This document shows positions 27,310 to 36,600 of a stretch of 40,741 bases of DNA, piece after piece (the first letter of the stretch is position 1; the number at the start of each line of letters is the position of its first letter). Where the stretch lies: NCBI GenBank assembly GCA_964484125.1, contig CAZAEK010000017.1, positions 1 to 40,741 of the forward strand, read 5' to 3'. The position numbers were made by a program, and so were the translations under genes. The notes under the pieces were generated by a model. It saw only the letters and a program-made list of their open reading frames with translations, was not told the DNA's origin and did not search any database. This stretch comes from DSSM01 sp964484125 (GTDB lineage Bacteria > Bacteroidota > Ignavibacteria > Tepidaquicellales > Tepidaquicellaceae).

Positions 27310-27630
27310 ATGCACCCGTTAGAAATTACAGATTCAAATTTTGCAACAGAAGTAGAACAATCAACTGTTCCGGTATTGATAGATTTCTGGGCAGTGTGGT
27401 GCGGACCTTGCCGTATGATTGCCCCGATAGTAGAAGAGCTTGCGAAAGAATATGAAGGAAAAGCTAAAATCGGAAAAGTTGATGTAGATAATAATCCGAT
27501 GATTGCAAGTAAATTTGGTATCCGCAGTATTCCAACTCTGTTGATATTCAAAGGCGGAAAAGTAGTTGATCAGATTGTAGGTGCAGTTCCAAAGGGAATG
27601 ATCGCAGATAAATTAAATGCACAAATTTAA
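27310..27630 (+). CDS. trxA: Thioredoxin
   Basis: A 107-residue cytoplasmic thioredoxin that reduces disulfides in target proteins. The active site WCGPC is at residues 30-34, the cis-proline loop is in RSIPTLLIFKGG, and the buried Asp is in VLIDFWA. A good ribosome-binding site AAAGGAG lies just upstream of the ATG. It follows dnaE by 42 nt. Confidence 0.97.
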   Translation: MHPLEITDSNFATEVEQSTVPVLIDFWAVWCGPCRMIAPIVEELAKEYEGKAKIGKVDVDNNPMIASKFGIRSIPTLLIFKGGKVVDQIVGAVPKGMIADKLNAQI

Positions 27631-27654
27631 AGCTATATAAATAATAATTTTTTT

Positions 27655-28686
27655 ATGAAAAAACTTCTGACCTTGTTGGTGGTAGTTTTTTCATTAAATG
27701 TTTCCGGATATTCTCAGGACACATTTTCTATATGTGCAGTTGACCTTACAACAGGTGAAGTCGGCAGCGCAGGTGCTTCCTGTATTTCAGGTTGTATAAT
27801 TCTGAGTGATGTTCACCCGGGGGTTGGTGTGATTCATACTCAGGCATACTGGAATTCAACAAATCAAAACAATGCTAAGGCAAAAATGAATCTTGGATGG
27901 TCGCCTCAGCAGATTATTGATTGGTTAGTTCTGAATGACGCTCAGGGAAATCCGGGAATCAGGCAATACGGAATCGTATCGCTCGACAGCGAAGGAATGT
28001 TTGCGGCTTATACCGGCTCGAACTGTACAAACTGGAAAGGACATACAACAGGATACGTTTATGCCATACAAGGGAATATTTTATTGGGTCAGAAGGTAAT
28101 TGATTCAATGAAGGCAAGATTTTTAAACACTCCCGGCAACTTAGCATTTAAGTTGATGGCAGCATTGCAGGGCGGAAAAATGCCCGGAGCAGATACAAGA
28201 TGTGCGAGCTACGGAAAATCAACAATATCCGCATTCATAAGAATAGCAAAACCCAATGACCCTCAAAACGGACCGTATTGGTGTGATTTGAACGTGAATA
28301 ACACTCCTACTTCAAAAGACCCGATAGACTCATTACAGGTGAAATTCAATCAGTGGCTTCTGACATCTGCAGGAAGTGAACTAACCGTAATACCTGATAA
28401 ATTTGAATTATTTCAGAATTTCCCAAACCCGTTTAATTCAGTTACAATTATCAAGTTTCAAGTTCCCGCTCTGTCATCCCCAAATGTCCCTATCGGTAAT
28501 CCAGCAGTAGTAATTAAAGTTTATGATTTAACAGGAAAAGAAGTAAAAACTCTTGTTAACGAATATAAACAGCCGGGAACATATCAGGTAAGATTTGATG
28601 CTTCAGGGCTTTCAAGCGGTGTATATTATTATAAAATGACTGCCGGAGAGTATGAATATACTGCAAGAATGGTATTGCTGAAGTAA
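27655..28686 (+). CDS. Secreted DUF1028 protein with T9SS C-terminal sorting domain
   Basis: The 343-aa protein has a signal peptide (1-21, ending SGYSQ) and a DUF1028 domain (about 22-230), an Ntn-hydrolase-like family. It shows FSICAVDLTTGEVGSAGASC, GVGVIHTQAYWN and LMAALQGGKMPGADTRCASYG. The C-terminal part (about 250-343) is a type A T9SS domain: FELFQNFPNPFNSVTIIKFQ, KVYDLTGKEVKTLVNEYKQP and a terminal beta-strand ending MVLLK. This implies export through the type IX system and surface attachment or release. The loop after QVP is about 10 residues longer than usual and may hold a decayed palindromic repeat (28471-28503). Enzymatic activity of DUF1028 is not established. Confidence 0.9.
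   Translation: MKKLLTLLVVVFSLNVSGYSQDTFSICAVDLTTGEVGSAGASCISGCIILSDVHPGVGVIHTQAYWNSTNQNNAKAKMNLGWSPQQIIDWLVLNDAQGNPGIRQYGIVSLDSEGMFAAYTGSNCTNWKGHTTGYVYAIQGNILLGQKVIDSMKARFLNTPGNLAFKLMAALQGGKMPGADTRCASYGKSTISAFIRIAKPNDPQNGPYWCDLNVNNTPTSKDPIDSLQVKFNQWLLTSAGSELTVIPDKFELFQNFPNPFNSVTIIKFQVPALSSPNVPIGNPAVVIKVYDLTGKEVKTLVNEYKQPGTYQVRFDASGLSSGVYYYKMTAGEYEYTARMVLLK
28471..28503. repeat. Probable degenerate GTCATTCC palindrome inside the T9SS domain
   Basis: CTGTCATCCCC...GGTAATCCA matches the ends of the intact palindrome CTGTCATTCC...GGAATCCAC at 36269-36296, and it sits at the same point of the sorting domain (between QVP and IKV). The middle has diverged. Confidence 0.4.
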
Positions 28687-28708
28687 ATTCATCAAGTTTG
28701 TAAAGTTT

Positions 28709-28748
28709 CCTTCCTCATTCCTAAGCTATGGCTCAGGAATGAGGAAAA
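28709..28748. terminator. Bidirectional stem-loop between convergent genes
   Basis: TTCCTCATTCCT (28711-28722) pairs perfectly with AGGAATGAGGAA (28735-28746) around a 12-nt loop. It lies between the stops of the DUF1028 gene and yjbQ. T-rich sequence follows on the plus side (AAAATTATTTTATT); there is no clear T-run on the minus side. Confidence 0.65.
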
Positions 28749-28753
28749 TTATT

Positions 28754-29170
28754 TTATTCTCCAATAATTTTTACCAGGACACGTTTTTTCCTTTTGCCGT
28801 CGAATTCACCGTAGAAGATTTGTTCCCAGGGACCAAAATCAAGTTTTCCGTCTGTAATTGCTACAACCACCTCTCTACCCATAATTGTTCGCTTCAAATG
28901 TGCATCTGCATTATCTTCAAAACCGTTGTGTTTATATCTCGAATAAGGTTTCTCCGGTGCAAGTCCTTCAAGCCATACTTCGAAATCAGAATGTAAACCG
29001 GATTCATCGTCATTTATAAAAACACTTGCAGTAATATGCATTGCATTTACAAGACAAATACCTTCTTTTATTTTGCTTTCCCTGATGCATTTTTCAACTT
29101 CGGGAGTAATGTTTATAAATTCTCTCCTCTTTTTTGTGTCAAACCAGAGTTCTTTTCTGAATGATTTCAT
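28754..29170 (-). CDS. yjbQ: YjbQ family protein (UPF0047, secondary thiamine-phosphate synthase)
   Basis: A 138-residue cytoplasmic protein of the YjbQ/UPF0047 family. Signatures are AMHITASVFINDDESGL (usual HTTAxVxINE), NADAHLKRTIMGREVVV and LDFGPWEQIFYGEFDGKRKK. Members have a weak thiamine-phosphate synthase activity that can rescue thiE mutants; the physiological role is unsettled. It converges on the DUF1028 gene and diverges from ndh. The window also carries a TPP-riboswitch receptor, but the two are 12 kb apart and not linked by operon. Confidence 0.93.
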   Translation of the reverse strand: MKSFRKELWFDTKKRREFINITPEVEKCIRESKIKEGICLVNAMHITASVFINDDESGLHSDFEVWLEGLAPEKPYSRYKHNGFEDNADAHLKRTIMGREVVVAITDGKLDFGPWEQIFYGEFDGKRKKRVLVKIIGE

Positions 29171-29243
29171 AAGGATTTTTTATTCTTTTGAATTTGTTTT
29201 ATATAGTACAAGATAAATTTAACTTAATATAATTCAGGATAAA

Positions 29244-30461
29244 ATGAAGAAGAAAATAATAGTTTTAGGAACTGGTTTTGCCGCATTCAGATTTCTGAAA
29301 AAAATTGATATTTCCAAATATGAAGTAATTGTAGTAAGTCCGAGAAATCATTTCCTGTTTACTCCTTTGCTTCCAAGCACAACCGTAGGTACTATCGAAT
29401 TCAGAAGCATAATTGAACCAATAAGAAATATTGACAATATCACATTTTATCAATCTTACTGTACTGAAATTGATAAAGCAAACAATAAAATTATCTGCAT
29501 TGACACTGATACGGGAACAAGATTCGAACTCGGATTTGATTATCTGGTGATTGCAGTAGGTGAAGTAACAAATACTTTTAATGTTGAAGGAGTTGGTAAA
29601 TACGCTTTGTTTTTGAAAGAACTTTCAGATGCGAGAAAAATAAGAACAAAAGTAGTCGAATGTTTTGAAAACGCATATCTTCCCGGTATCAGTGAAGAGA
29701 AAAGAAAACAATTTCTCAGGTTTGTAGTATGCGGAGGCGGACCTACGGGAGTTGAGTTTGCCGCAGAATTAAATGATTTTATAGAAGATGATGTTAAGAA
29801 AAAATATCCGGAAATATCAAAGGATGTTGAAATAATCCTTGTTGAATCAAGAAATAAATTACTTGCAACCTTTGATGAAAAACTGAGCGAATACACTATG
29901 AAGGTATTTCAAAGGCAGAATATTAATTTGCTGATGAATACTTATATAACTTCACTCGATGAGAATAAAATTTTTTTAAGTAACGGAGATACAATTGATT
30001 ATGGACTTCTGGTATGGGCAACCGGTAACACTTCAACAGAACTCGTAAAGGAAAGCGGTTTTGAATTAAACAAGCAGGGAAAAATTATAACCGATAGCTT
30101 TTTCAGAGTCAAAAATTCACAGAATATATTCGCAATAGGCGATTGCGCCGGAATCGAAAACAAGAATCTTCCTGCAACTGCTCAGGTAGCTCAGCAGCAG
30201 GGAGTCTATCTTGCAAAGTTTTTTAATGATGGATTGAATCAGACAAATGAGTTTGAATTTAAAAGTCTCGGAATGCTTGCCTATATAGGAGATAGCAAAG
30301 CTCTCGCTGACACTTCGCAATATAAAGGTACAGGTTTTAAAACATTTATCCTGTGGCGCAGTGCATATCTTACAAAACTTGTCAGTTTAAAAAATAAAGT
30401 GCTTGTAATTTTTGACTGGGTTAAAACATTTCTTTTTGGAAGGGATATAAGCAGCTTTTAA
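29244..30461 (+). CDS. ndh: Type II NADH dehydrogenase (FAD-dependent NADH:quinone oxidoreductase)
   Basis: NDH-2 oxidises NADH and reduces quinone at the inner membrane without pumping protons. The 405-residue protein has the N-terminal FAD-binding GTGFAAFRFLKKI, the FLFTPLLPSTTVGTIE stretch typical of NDH-2, the NAD-binding VVCGGGPTGVEFAAELNDF, the ATG-N/W motif LLVWATGNTS and the second FAD motif IFAIGDCAGIENKNLPATAQ. The C-terminal segment (about 345-400) is amphipathic and aromatic, as in the membrane-binding tail of the family. It overlaps the convergent DUF4159 gene by 4 nt at the stops. Confidence 0.92.
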   Translation: MKKKIIVLGTGFAAFRFLKKIDISKYEVIVVSPRNHFLFTPLLPSTTVGTIEFRSIIEPIRNIDNITFYQSYCTEIDKANNKIICIDTDTGTRFELGFDYLVIAVGEVTNTFNVEGVGKYALFLKELSDARKIRTKVVECFENAYLPGISEEKRKQFLRFVVCGGGPTGVEFAAELNDFIEDDVKKKYPEISKDVEIILVESRNKLLATFDEKLSEYTMKVFQRQNINLLMNTYITSLDENKIFLSNGDTIDYGLLVWATGNTSTELVKESGFELNKQGKIITDSFFRVKNSQNIFAIGDCAGIENKNLPATAQVAQQQGVYLAKFFNDGLNQTNEFEFKSLGMLAYIGDSKALADTSQYKGTGFKTFILWRSAYLTKLVSLKNKVLVIFDWVKTFLFGRDISSF

Positions 30462-31132
30462 TATTTCAGGGCATAAACAATTATGTTTGTGCCCATTTTA
30501 AATGCTTCTTCCCTTTTTTCAGGAGGGTCGTCATGTTCTTTTGGATCAGCCCATCCGTCTGTTATATTTGTTTCAAAAGTATAGAATACGCAGAGTCTGC
30601 CTCCGCGGTAAATACCGAATCCTTGTGGCGGTTTTTCGTCGTGCTGATGAATCTTGGGCAATCCATTAGGAAATGAAAAATGCGAATTATAAATAGGGTG
30701 GTCAAAGGGAAGTTCCTTTAATTCTTCCTCGGGAAATACTTTTTTCATTTCACGTCTGAATGCTTCATCCATTCCGTAATCGTCATCTGCGAAAAGAAAT
30801 CCTCCCGAATCAAGATATTTCCTCAACCTTACAACCTCTGCATCTGAGAATTCAATATTTCCATGACCTGTTATTATCAGGAAAGGATAATTATAAATAT
30901 CGTCCGATGAAATATTAACGGAATAGAATTTTGATTCATCTGTTACTATCGAAGTATTTTTTTTCAGATAGTCCATCATATTAACTTCAGCAGTCGGGTC
31001 ATTGTACCAGTCACCTCCGCCTGAATACTGCAATCTCACAAGTCTGAATTTACCAGTCGTAGAAACTGGTTGTGAAAAGAGTATTACGGAATCTGAAAAT
31101 AAAACTAATAATATTAAGATAAATTTTACCAT
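30458..31132 (-). CDS. Secreted DUF4159 domain protein
   Basis: The 224-aa protein has an N-terminal signal sequence (about 1-21, ending VILFSQP) and one DUF4159 domain: LVRLQYSGGGDWYNDPTAEV, YPFLIITGHGNIEFSDAEV, YLDSGGFLFADDDYG and GFGIYRGGRLCVFYTFETN. DUF4159 has a class I glutamine amidotransferase-like (ThuA/Rossmann) fold and is widespread in Bacteroidota, often near MoxR/DUF58 gene clusters, which are absent here. Its function is not known. It stands alone, divergent from the TetR regulator. Confidence 0.88.
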   Translation of the reverse strand: MVKFILILLVLFSDSVILFSQPVSTTGKFRLVRLQYSGGGDWYNDPTAEVNMMDYLKKNTSIVTDESKFYSVNISSDDIYNYPFLIITGHGNIEFSDAEVVRLRKYLDSGGFLFADDDYGMDEAFRREMKKVFPEEELKELPFDHPIYNSHFSFPNGLPKIHQHDEKPPQGFGIYRGGRLCVFYTFETNITDGWADPKEHDDPPEKREEAFKMGTNIIVYALKY

Positions 31133-31202
31133 ATATATAAGATTAAAATAATAAACCTGAATGTAAATATCACTTGATAAATTAAAATAAAAAAAATACT
31201 TT

Positions 31203-31218
31203 TAAACACGTTCGTTTA
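31203..31218. promoter_or_regulatory. Candidate TetR-family operator
   Basis: TAAACACGTTCGTTTA is an imperfect 16-bp palindrome with perfect outer arms TAAAC/GTTTA. It lies about 40 nt before the TetR gene and resembles AAACGAACGTTCGTTT-type operators of TetR regulators. Autoregulation is inferred from position. Confidence 0.45.
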
Positions 31219-31257
31219 TTAATCTAAAATAATAATAAAATGAAAGGGAGAATCGAA

Positions 31258-31845
31258 ATGCCACCGAGGGAACGACTCCTTATTAGTGGGGCAGAGTTAT
31301 TCGCACAAAAGGGATTTTCAGCAGTAGGGGTCAGGGAGGTTACAGATAAAGCAGGAGTAAATGTATCAATGACCTCTTATTACTTTGGCGGAAAAAACGG
31401 ATTGTTAAAAGCTATATACGAAGATTTTTTCAGAAAGTCAGAGAAAATAATTAAGGAAGTTGCCCTTATGAATAAACCTACCGAACGTAAAATTAAAGAA
31501 CTTATTGATTTGCTGATTAAAATGATGATGGAAAATGAAAATATTTGCAGGGTTGCAATATTCGAGCTTCCGTTTGACATTCCCGAATTAAGAGAGTTTA
31601 AAGAAAAACTTTTCAAAGAGAATATTAAAATGATAACAGATATTTTCAATGAAAAGTATAACATTAATGATGAATCTTTGCAATTGATTATAGGACCGGC
31701 TTTTTACAGTATTCTCTTTTCTCACTGCTATTATTCAAATGCTTTACAACTTAAAGAAGATTCGAAATATTATAAGATTTTTCAGGAAACGGTAAAAGAT
31801 TTTATAATCAGGGGGCTCTCAGCATTTGAAAAGAAGAAAAAGTAG
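31258..31845 (+). CDS. TetR/AcrR family transcriptional regulator
   Basis: The ATG at 31258 is preferred because AAAGGGAG lies at the right distance upstream; an in-frame ATG at 31240 would add MKGRIE. The 195-aa protein has the TetR N-terminal DNA-binding domain (LISGAELFAQKGFSAVGVRE, then VTDKAGVNVSMTSYYFGGKN with helix-turn-helix and the YYxFxxKxxL element) and a helical ligand-binding C-terminal domain. The ligand is unknown. It lies 62 nt upstream of a proline dehydrogenase gene on the same strand, with no terminator between, so it may control that gene as well as itself. Confidence 0.9.
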   Translation: MPPRERLLISGAELFAQKGFSAVGVREVTDKAGVNVSMTSYYFGGKNGLLKAIYEDFFRKSEKIIKEVALMNKPTERKIKELIDLLIKMMMENENICRVAIFELPFDIPELREFKEKLFKENIKMITDIFNEKYNINDESLQLIIGPAFYSILFSHCYYSNALQLKEDSKYYKIFQETVKDFIIRGLSAFEKKKK

Positions 31846-31907
31846 TCTGATTTCTGACTTTTAAAAATCGGGGTTTAAAAGTATCTTGTTCAAAAAAAAG
31901 AACTGAG

Positions 31908-32804
31908 ATGAATCCGGTTAACGGTTTACTAATAAAATCAATTGAATTTATGCCGCGGAAATTCGTAAGAGTTTTTGCGAACAGATATATTGCAGGGGAC
32001 AGAATCGAAGAAGCAATAATAAAGGTAAGGGAACTGAATTCAAAGAATATGCTTTGCACTATTGATGTTCTCGGGGAAAGCATAAAAGATAAAAATGAAG
32101 CGGTAATATCGAAAAACGAATCCCTTGAAGTTCTTGAGGTAATAAAGAATAATAATCTTAATTCAAATTTATCTGTTAAGCTGACAATGCTTGGGCTTAA
32201 TATAGACTATGATTTATGTCTCGGACTTTTTACCGAAATACTCGAAAAAGCAAAGGAATACAATAATTTTGTAAGAATAGACATGGAAGATTCATCAGTT
32301 ACGGATCTCACTATAAAGATTTATGAAGAGACGAGAAAAAGATTTGATAATGTCGGATTGGTCTTACAGGCATATTTAAGAAGAACCGAAAGTGATGTAT
32401 TGAGATTAACAGAAGAGAAATCGAATTTCAGACTCTGCAAGGGAATATATGTAGAGCCGGAAAATATAGCATTTAAAAGGCGTGATGAAATAAGAGCAAA
32501 TTATCTTAAGCTCGCAAAATTAATGATTGAAAGAAAAGCATATACTGCACTGGCAACTCACGATGATTATTTAATTGAAGAATGTAAAAAAATAGCAAAA
32601 GAAAATAACCTGACAGGTTCCGAATTTGAATTTCAGATGCTCCTCGGAGTAAGGGAATCTTTGAGGGATAAAATTGTAAGAGATGGCTATAAAATGAGGA
32701 TTTATGTACCTTTCGGAATGAGATGGTATGAGTATTCAATCAGACGATTTAAAGAAAATCCGAATGTTGCGGCTCAGGTATTGAAAAGTTTATTTGTCAG
32801 ATAA
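31908..32804 (+). CDS. putA: Proline dehydrogenase (FAD-dependent)
   Basis: PRODH oxidises proline to pyrroline-5-carboxylate and passes electrons to quinone. The 298-residue length fits the monofunctional bacterial form, with no P5C dehydrogenase domain. The barrel signatures are LCTIDVLGES, SVKLTMLGLNID, FVRIDMEDSS, LVLQAYLRRTESD, FRLCKGIYVEP, ATHDDYLIEE and the C-terminal MRIYVPFGMRWYEYSIRR, which holds the proline carboxylate-binding arginines. putA is used as the family symbol; prodh or fadM would serve. The 3' end overlaps the convergent thyX by 15 nt. Confidence 0.92.
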   Translation: MNPVNGLLIKSIEFMPRKFVRVFANRYIAGDRIEEAIIKVRELNSKNMLCTIDVLGESIKDKNEAVISKNESLEVLEVIKNNNLNSNLSVKLTMLGLNIDYDLCLGLFTEILEKAKEYNNFVRIDMEDSSVTDLTIKIYEETRKRFDNVGLVLQAYLRRTESDVLRLTEEKSNFRLCKGIYVEPENIAFKRRDEIRANYLKLAKLMIERKAYTALATHDDYLIEECKKIAKENNLTGSEFEFQMLLGVRESLRDKIVRDGYKMRIYVPFGMRWYEYSIRRFKENPNVAAQVLKSLFVR

Positions 32805-33497
32805 CTCCTTTTCTGCAGTCTCAAGCCAGATTTTTGTAGTTTCGGGGAAAAGTTCTATCATAAATTCTTTCATTGCAATTGCATATTCGCGTATTTCCCA
32901 TTGAGCATGAGAATCATCGCGTAAAGTAATAAAATTCATAATTGCCTGAAAAGAAGCAGTCCAGTAAACTTCTGTATATTGATTCAAAGGCAGAATTATC
33001 CTCGCCTGCTCTTTAGCAATTCCCAGTTCAAGCAGTTTTTTATATTGTTTGTCAAGGTAATCCATTGTTTCATTTAGTATTTTATGAGCTGTATCCTGTT
33101 CCGGAATTTCGCCTTCAGATGCCTGCTTATTATCTTCTGATTGTTTTCTCCATTTAGCGGGATAGTAGAAATCCTGGACAGGTACATATCTGCCGCTAAT
33201 CTCATTCCATGCGTGGTCTTTTGTAGGATAACCTGAACTCGTTTCAATTCCAACAACATGCTTATACCATTGCCTCATAACAAATTCCGGTGCCTTTATA
33301 TGAAACTGAACTATAATATGCCTGAATGGAGACCAGTGTTTATTTTCAGCAAGATATTTAACAAGTATTTTATCTTTTTCTTCAAATTTTGTTTTTCTTT
33401 TCCCGAAAGATACACGCGCGGAATTTACAACCGTAAGGTCACTTCCGAGTTTATCCACAACTTCAATGAACCCTTTGTCGAGAATTTCTTTTTTCAT
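32790..33497 (-). CDS. thyX: Flavin-dependent thymidylate synthase (ThyX), variant motif
   Basis: ThyX makes dTMP from dUMP using methylenetetrahydrofolate and FAD. The 235-aa protein keeps the C-terminal family features EQARIILPLNQYTEVYWTAS and LRDDSHAQWEIREYA, and the N-terminal HWSPFRH. The signature RHRx7S is altered: MRQWYKH (about 74-80) is followed by a dozen extra residues before WNEISGRYV, and the second Arg of RHR is Val. NEISGRY itself is intact. The flavin/nucleotide site may therefore be rearranged, although all other elements argue for a working enzyme. It overlaps the PRODH gene by 15 nt at the 3' ends. Confidence 0.9.
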   Translation of the reverse strand: MKKEILDKGFIEVVDKLGSDLTVVNSARVSFGKRKTKFEEKDKILVKYLAENKHWSPFRHIIVQFHIKAPEFVMRQWYKHVVGIETSSGYPTKDHAWNEISGRYVPVQDFYYPAKWRKQSEDNKQASEGEIPEQDTAHKILNETMDYLDKQYKKLLELGIAKEQARIILPLNQYTEVYWTASFQAIMNFITLRDDSHAQWEIREYAIAMKEFMIELFPETTKIWLETAEKELSDK

Positions 33498-33619
33498 TAA
33501 TTATTTTATTCGTTATTTGAAAACTCAAATTAATTTTCTTTATATTTTAATGCAATGTATATTGATTGATAAATGTTAAAAATTTATTTAGATTACAGAA
33601 AAATAAAAATTTATATTCT

Positions 33620-36600
33620 ATGAAAAGACTTGTGTTGGCATTGATATTTATTCTGCCAATATCCTTTGCGGTAAATGCACAGGAAAAAATGCAGTCTAAA
33701 ATTTCCGGATTCAGTTTTTCTAAATCTCCGGTTTATTCTGTATTAAATTATATTCCTTACGGGGGGATGAAATATGTTTATACTGATTACGGCGTATATT
33801 CGGTTTTTCCAAATATTGCAATTTTTCCGGGCAGTGTTAATCAGACTGAAATCTCATCTGCAATCCATCCAACTAATCCCAATATTATTATTGTCGGAGC
33901 AAATACAGATAACGGGCAGGGTTTTTATTTCACAACAAACGGCGGTTTAAACTGGTCAGGTACAAATATCTTACCCGGCTCGGTTGCCGTTTCAACAAAT
34001 CCGGCTCTTGTCTTTACGGGCATAGGAACTGCACATTATAACTATTACGATTATAATATGGTATCCGACAGAACTACAAATCTCGGGACTAACTGGCTAG
34101 GACGATATACTATTTCAACAAATAACAATTTTGATAAAAATCACAATGCAGTTGATTTAGATACTTCAAGCATTTATTACGGAAGAATATATGTCGGATA
34201 TACAAAATGGTCGGGAAATTATCCCATAGTAATTTCATATTCAACAAACAACGGAGCAAGCTATTCATCTGAGGTTCAGGTCGGCTCTCCGCTTTCCGGA
34301 CACTATGAACAGGGAGTTAATCTGCAAACCGGACCTGGTGGAGTAGTTTATGCAGTTTGGGCAACTCCACAAATCTCAAATAATGTAGAAGATAAAATCG
34401 GATTTTCAAAATCTTTAAACGGCGGAGTTAACTGGTCTGCCGTATCATATCCACATACAATTTCAGGTATCAGGGGCACTTTGCTCTCATCAAATATCCG
34501 TGTTAACTCATTTCCTTCAATGGCAGTTGACAGAAGCGGCGGAGCAAGAAACGGATACATATACTTAACATGGGCGCAAAGAAATTTATCTCCTGCCGGA
34601 AGCGATGCAGATATTATTTTTTCATATTCATCAAACGGCGGTACATCTTTCAGTACTCCTGTCAGAGTCAATAACGATGCATTAAATAACGGCAAACAGC
34701 AATTTCATCCGAGAATGGCAATTGATCAGACTAACGGAATCATTTCAATTGTATTTTATGATACAAGAGATATCACAGGTCAGGATTCCTGCAATACTTA
34801 TCTTGCTATGTCGCAGGATGGAGGCCTGAACTGGATTAATTTTAAAATCAGCAGTGCGGCTCAAAAGCCCGTTCCACTTCAGGGCTATGCGGCAGGATAT
34901 TACGGCGATAATCTCGGAATATCAGCACATAATAATATCGTATATCCTTTCTGGATGGATAACAGAAGCGGACCTGCACAGGTATATACGGCAAAGGTAA
35001 CAGCCGGACCGGTGATAACTCATACTAAATTAAAAGATACAGAAAACACTTCCGGACCTTATCAAATCAATGCTGCAATAATTCCTTTCGGAAGCAATCT
35101 CCAAAGCGGACAAACAAAAATTTTCTGGGGCAATACATCACCGACAAATGAAATTGTAATGACAAACTCATCCGGCAACAATTGGAGCGGCTCCATCACC
35201 GGAAGCGGAACTCCTGCGGAATACAGATATTACATAAGAACAATTGATGAACTTGGAAGGGAATCAAAACTTCCTGCAAATGCACCTGCGGAATTTTTCT
35301 CATTCAGAGCCGGACCTGATACATCGAAGCCGGTAATTATTCATACTCAAATACCCGATACACCGAAAACATATTTTCCGTTTACGCTTACAGCAACTGT
35401 TACCGATAATTACGGAATTGACTCTGTATGGGTAAGATGGTACAGAAACAATCCGCCTGTGGGAGGAATAAATCATTTCAAATTATCGGGTAACGGAGAT
35501 GAATATACTGGAATATTCAACAACGTTTTTGTCAACTATGGCAATACTATTTTTTACAAAATTTATGCAATGGATAATTCCTCATCGCACAATGTGGATT
35601 CGTCTCAATTATTCCAGACATACCTGAAACCCTTTGCCTTTGCTATAGTTGGCAGCGGAAATATTCAGGCGAGCTATCCGTTCTTTTCATTTTATACCGA
35701 TTCAAGAACTGATATGCTCTACAAGGCATCGGAGATAACTGAAGCATTCGGATTTTCGGGATTTCTTGTGAAGGTAGGATTCGATTTTGTATCTGCCTCT
35801 CCCATTACATTGAATAATCTGAACGTGAAAATAAAAAGTGTTACGGATACTGTTGTAACCGGGTTTACGAGTACGGGCTGGACAATAGCATACAGCGGAA
35901 ATTATACGGTACCCGGGACGGGAATTCAAATGATAAATCTAACAACTCCTTATAGCTGGAACGGAACAGATAATCTTCTGGTGGAAATATGTTTTGATAA
36001 CAGCACATACGGACAGAATTCGAGTGTACTTGCGACAAATTATCCAAACAAAGTATGGCATCAACATCAGGATTTAACAACGGGCAGCGGATGTACTGAC
36101 CTGACGGGCGGAAGCTTGCAGGCGGCAAGACCTAATATGGTATTCGTATTTTCAACAGATATATCCGTAAAAAATATATCAACGGAAATACCATCATCAT
36201 TTTCTCTTGGACAAAACTATCCGAATCCGTTTAATCCTGTAACAAATATCCAGTTTCAGGTTCCTCCCTGTCATTCCTGCGGAGGCAGGAATCCACATAT
36301 AATCATAAAAGTGTTTGATATTCTCGGCAAAGAAGTAAAAACCCTTGTCAACGAATACAAACAACCCGGAACATATCAGGTCAGCTTTTATGCGGAAGGA
36401 CTATCGACAGGAATTTATTTTTATAGAATGACAGCAGGTGACTTTTCCGAAACGANNNNNNNNNNNNNNNNNNNNNNNNNNNNNNNNNNNNNNNNNNNNN
36501 NNNNNNNNNNNNNNNNNNNNNNNNNNNNNNNNNNNNNNNNNNNNNNNNNNNNNNNCTATCGACAGGAATTTATTTTTATAGAATGACAGCAGGTGACTTT

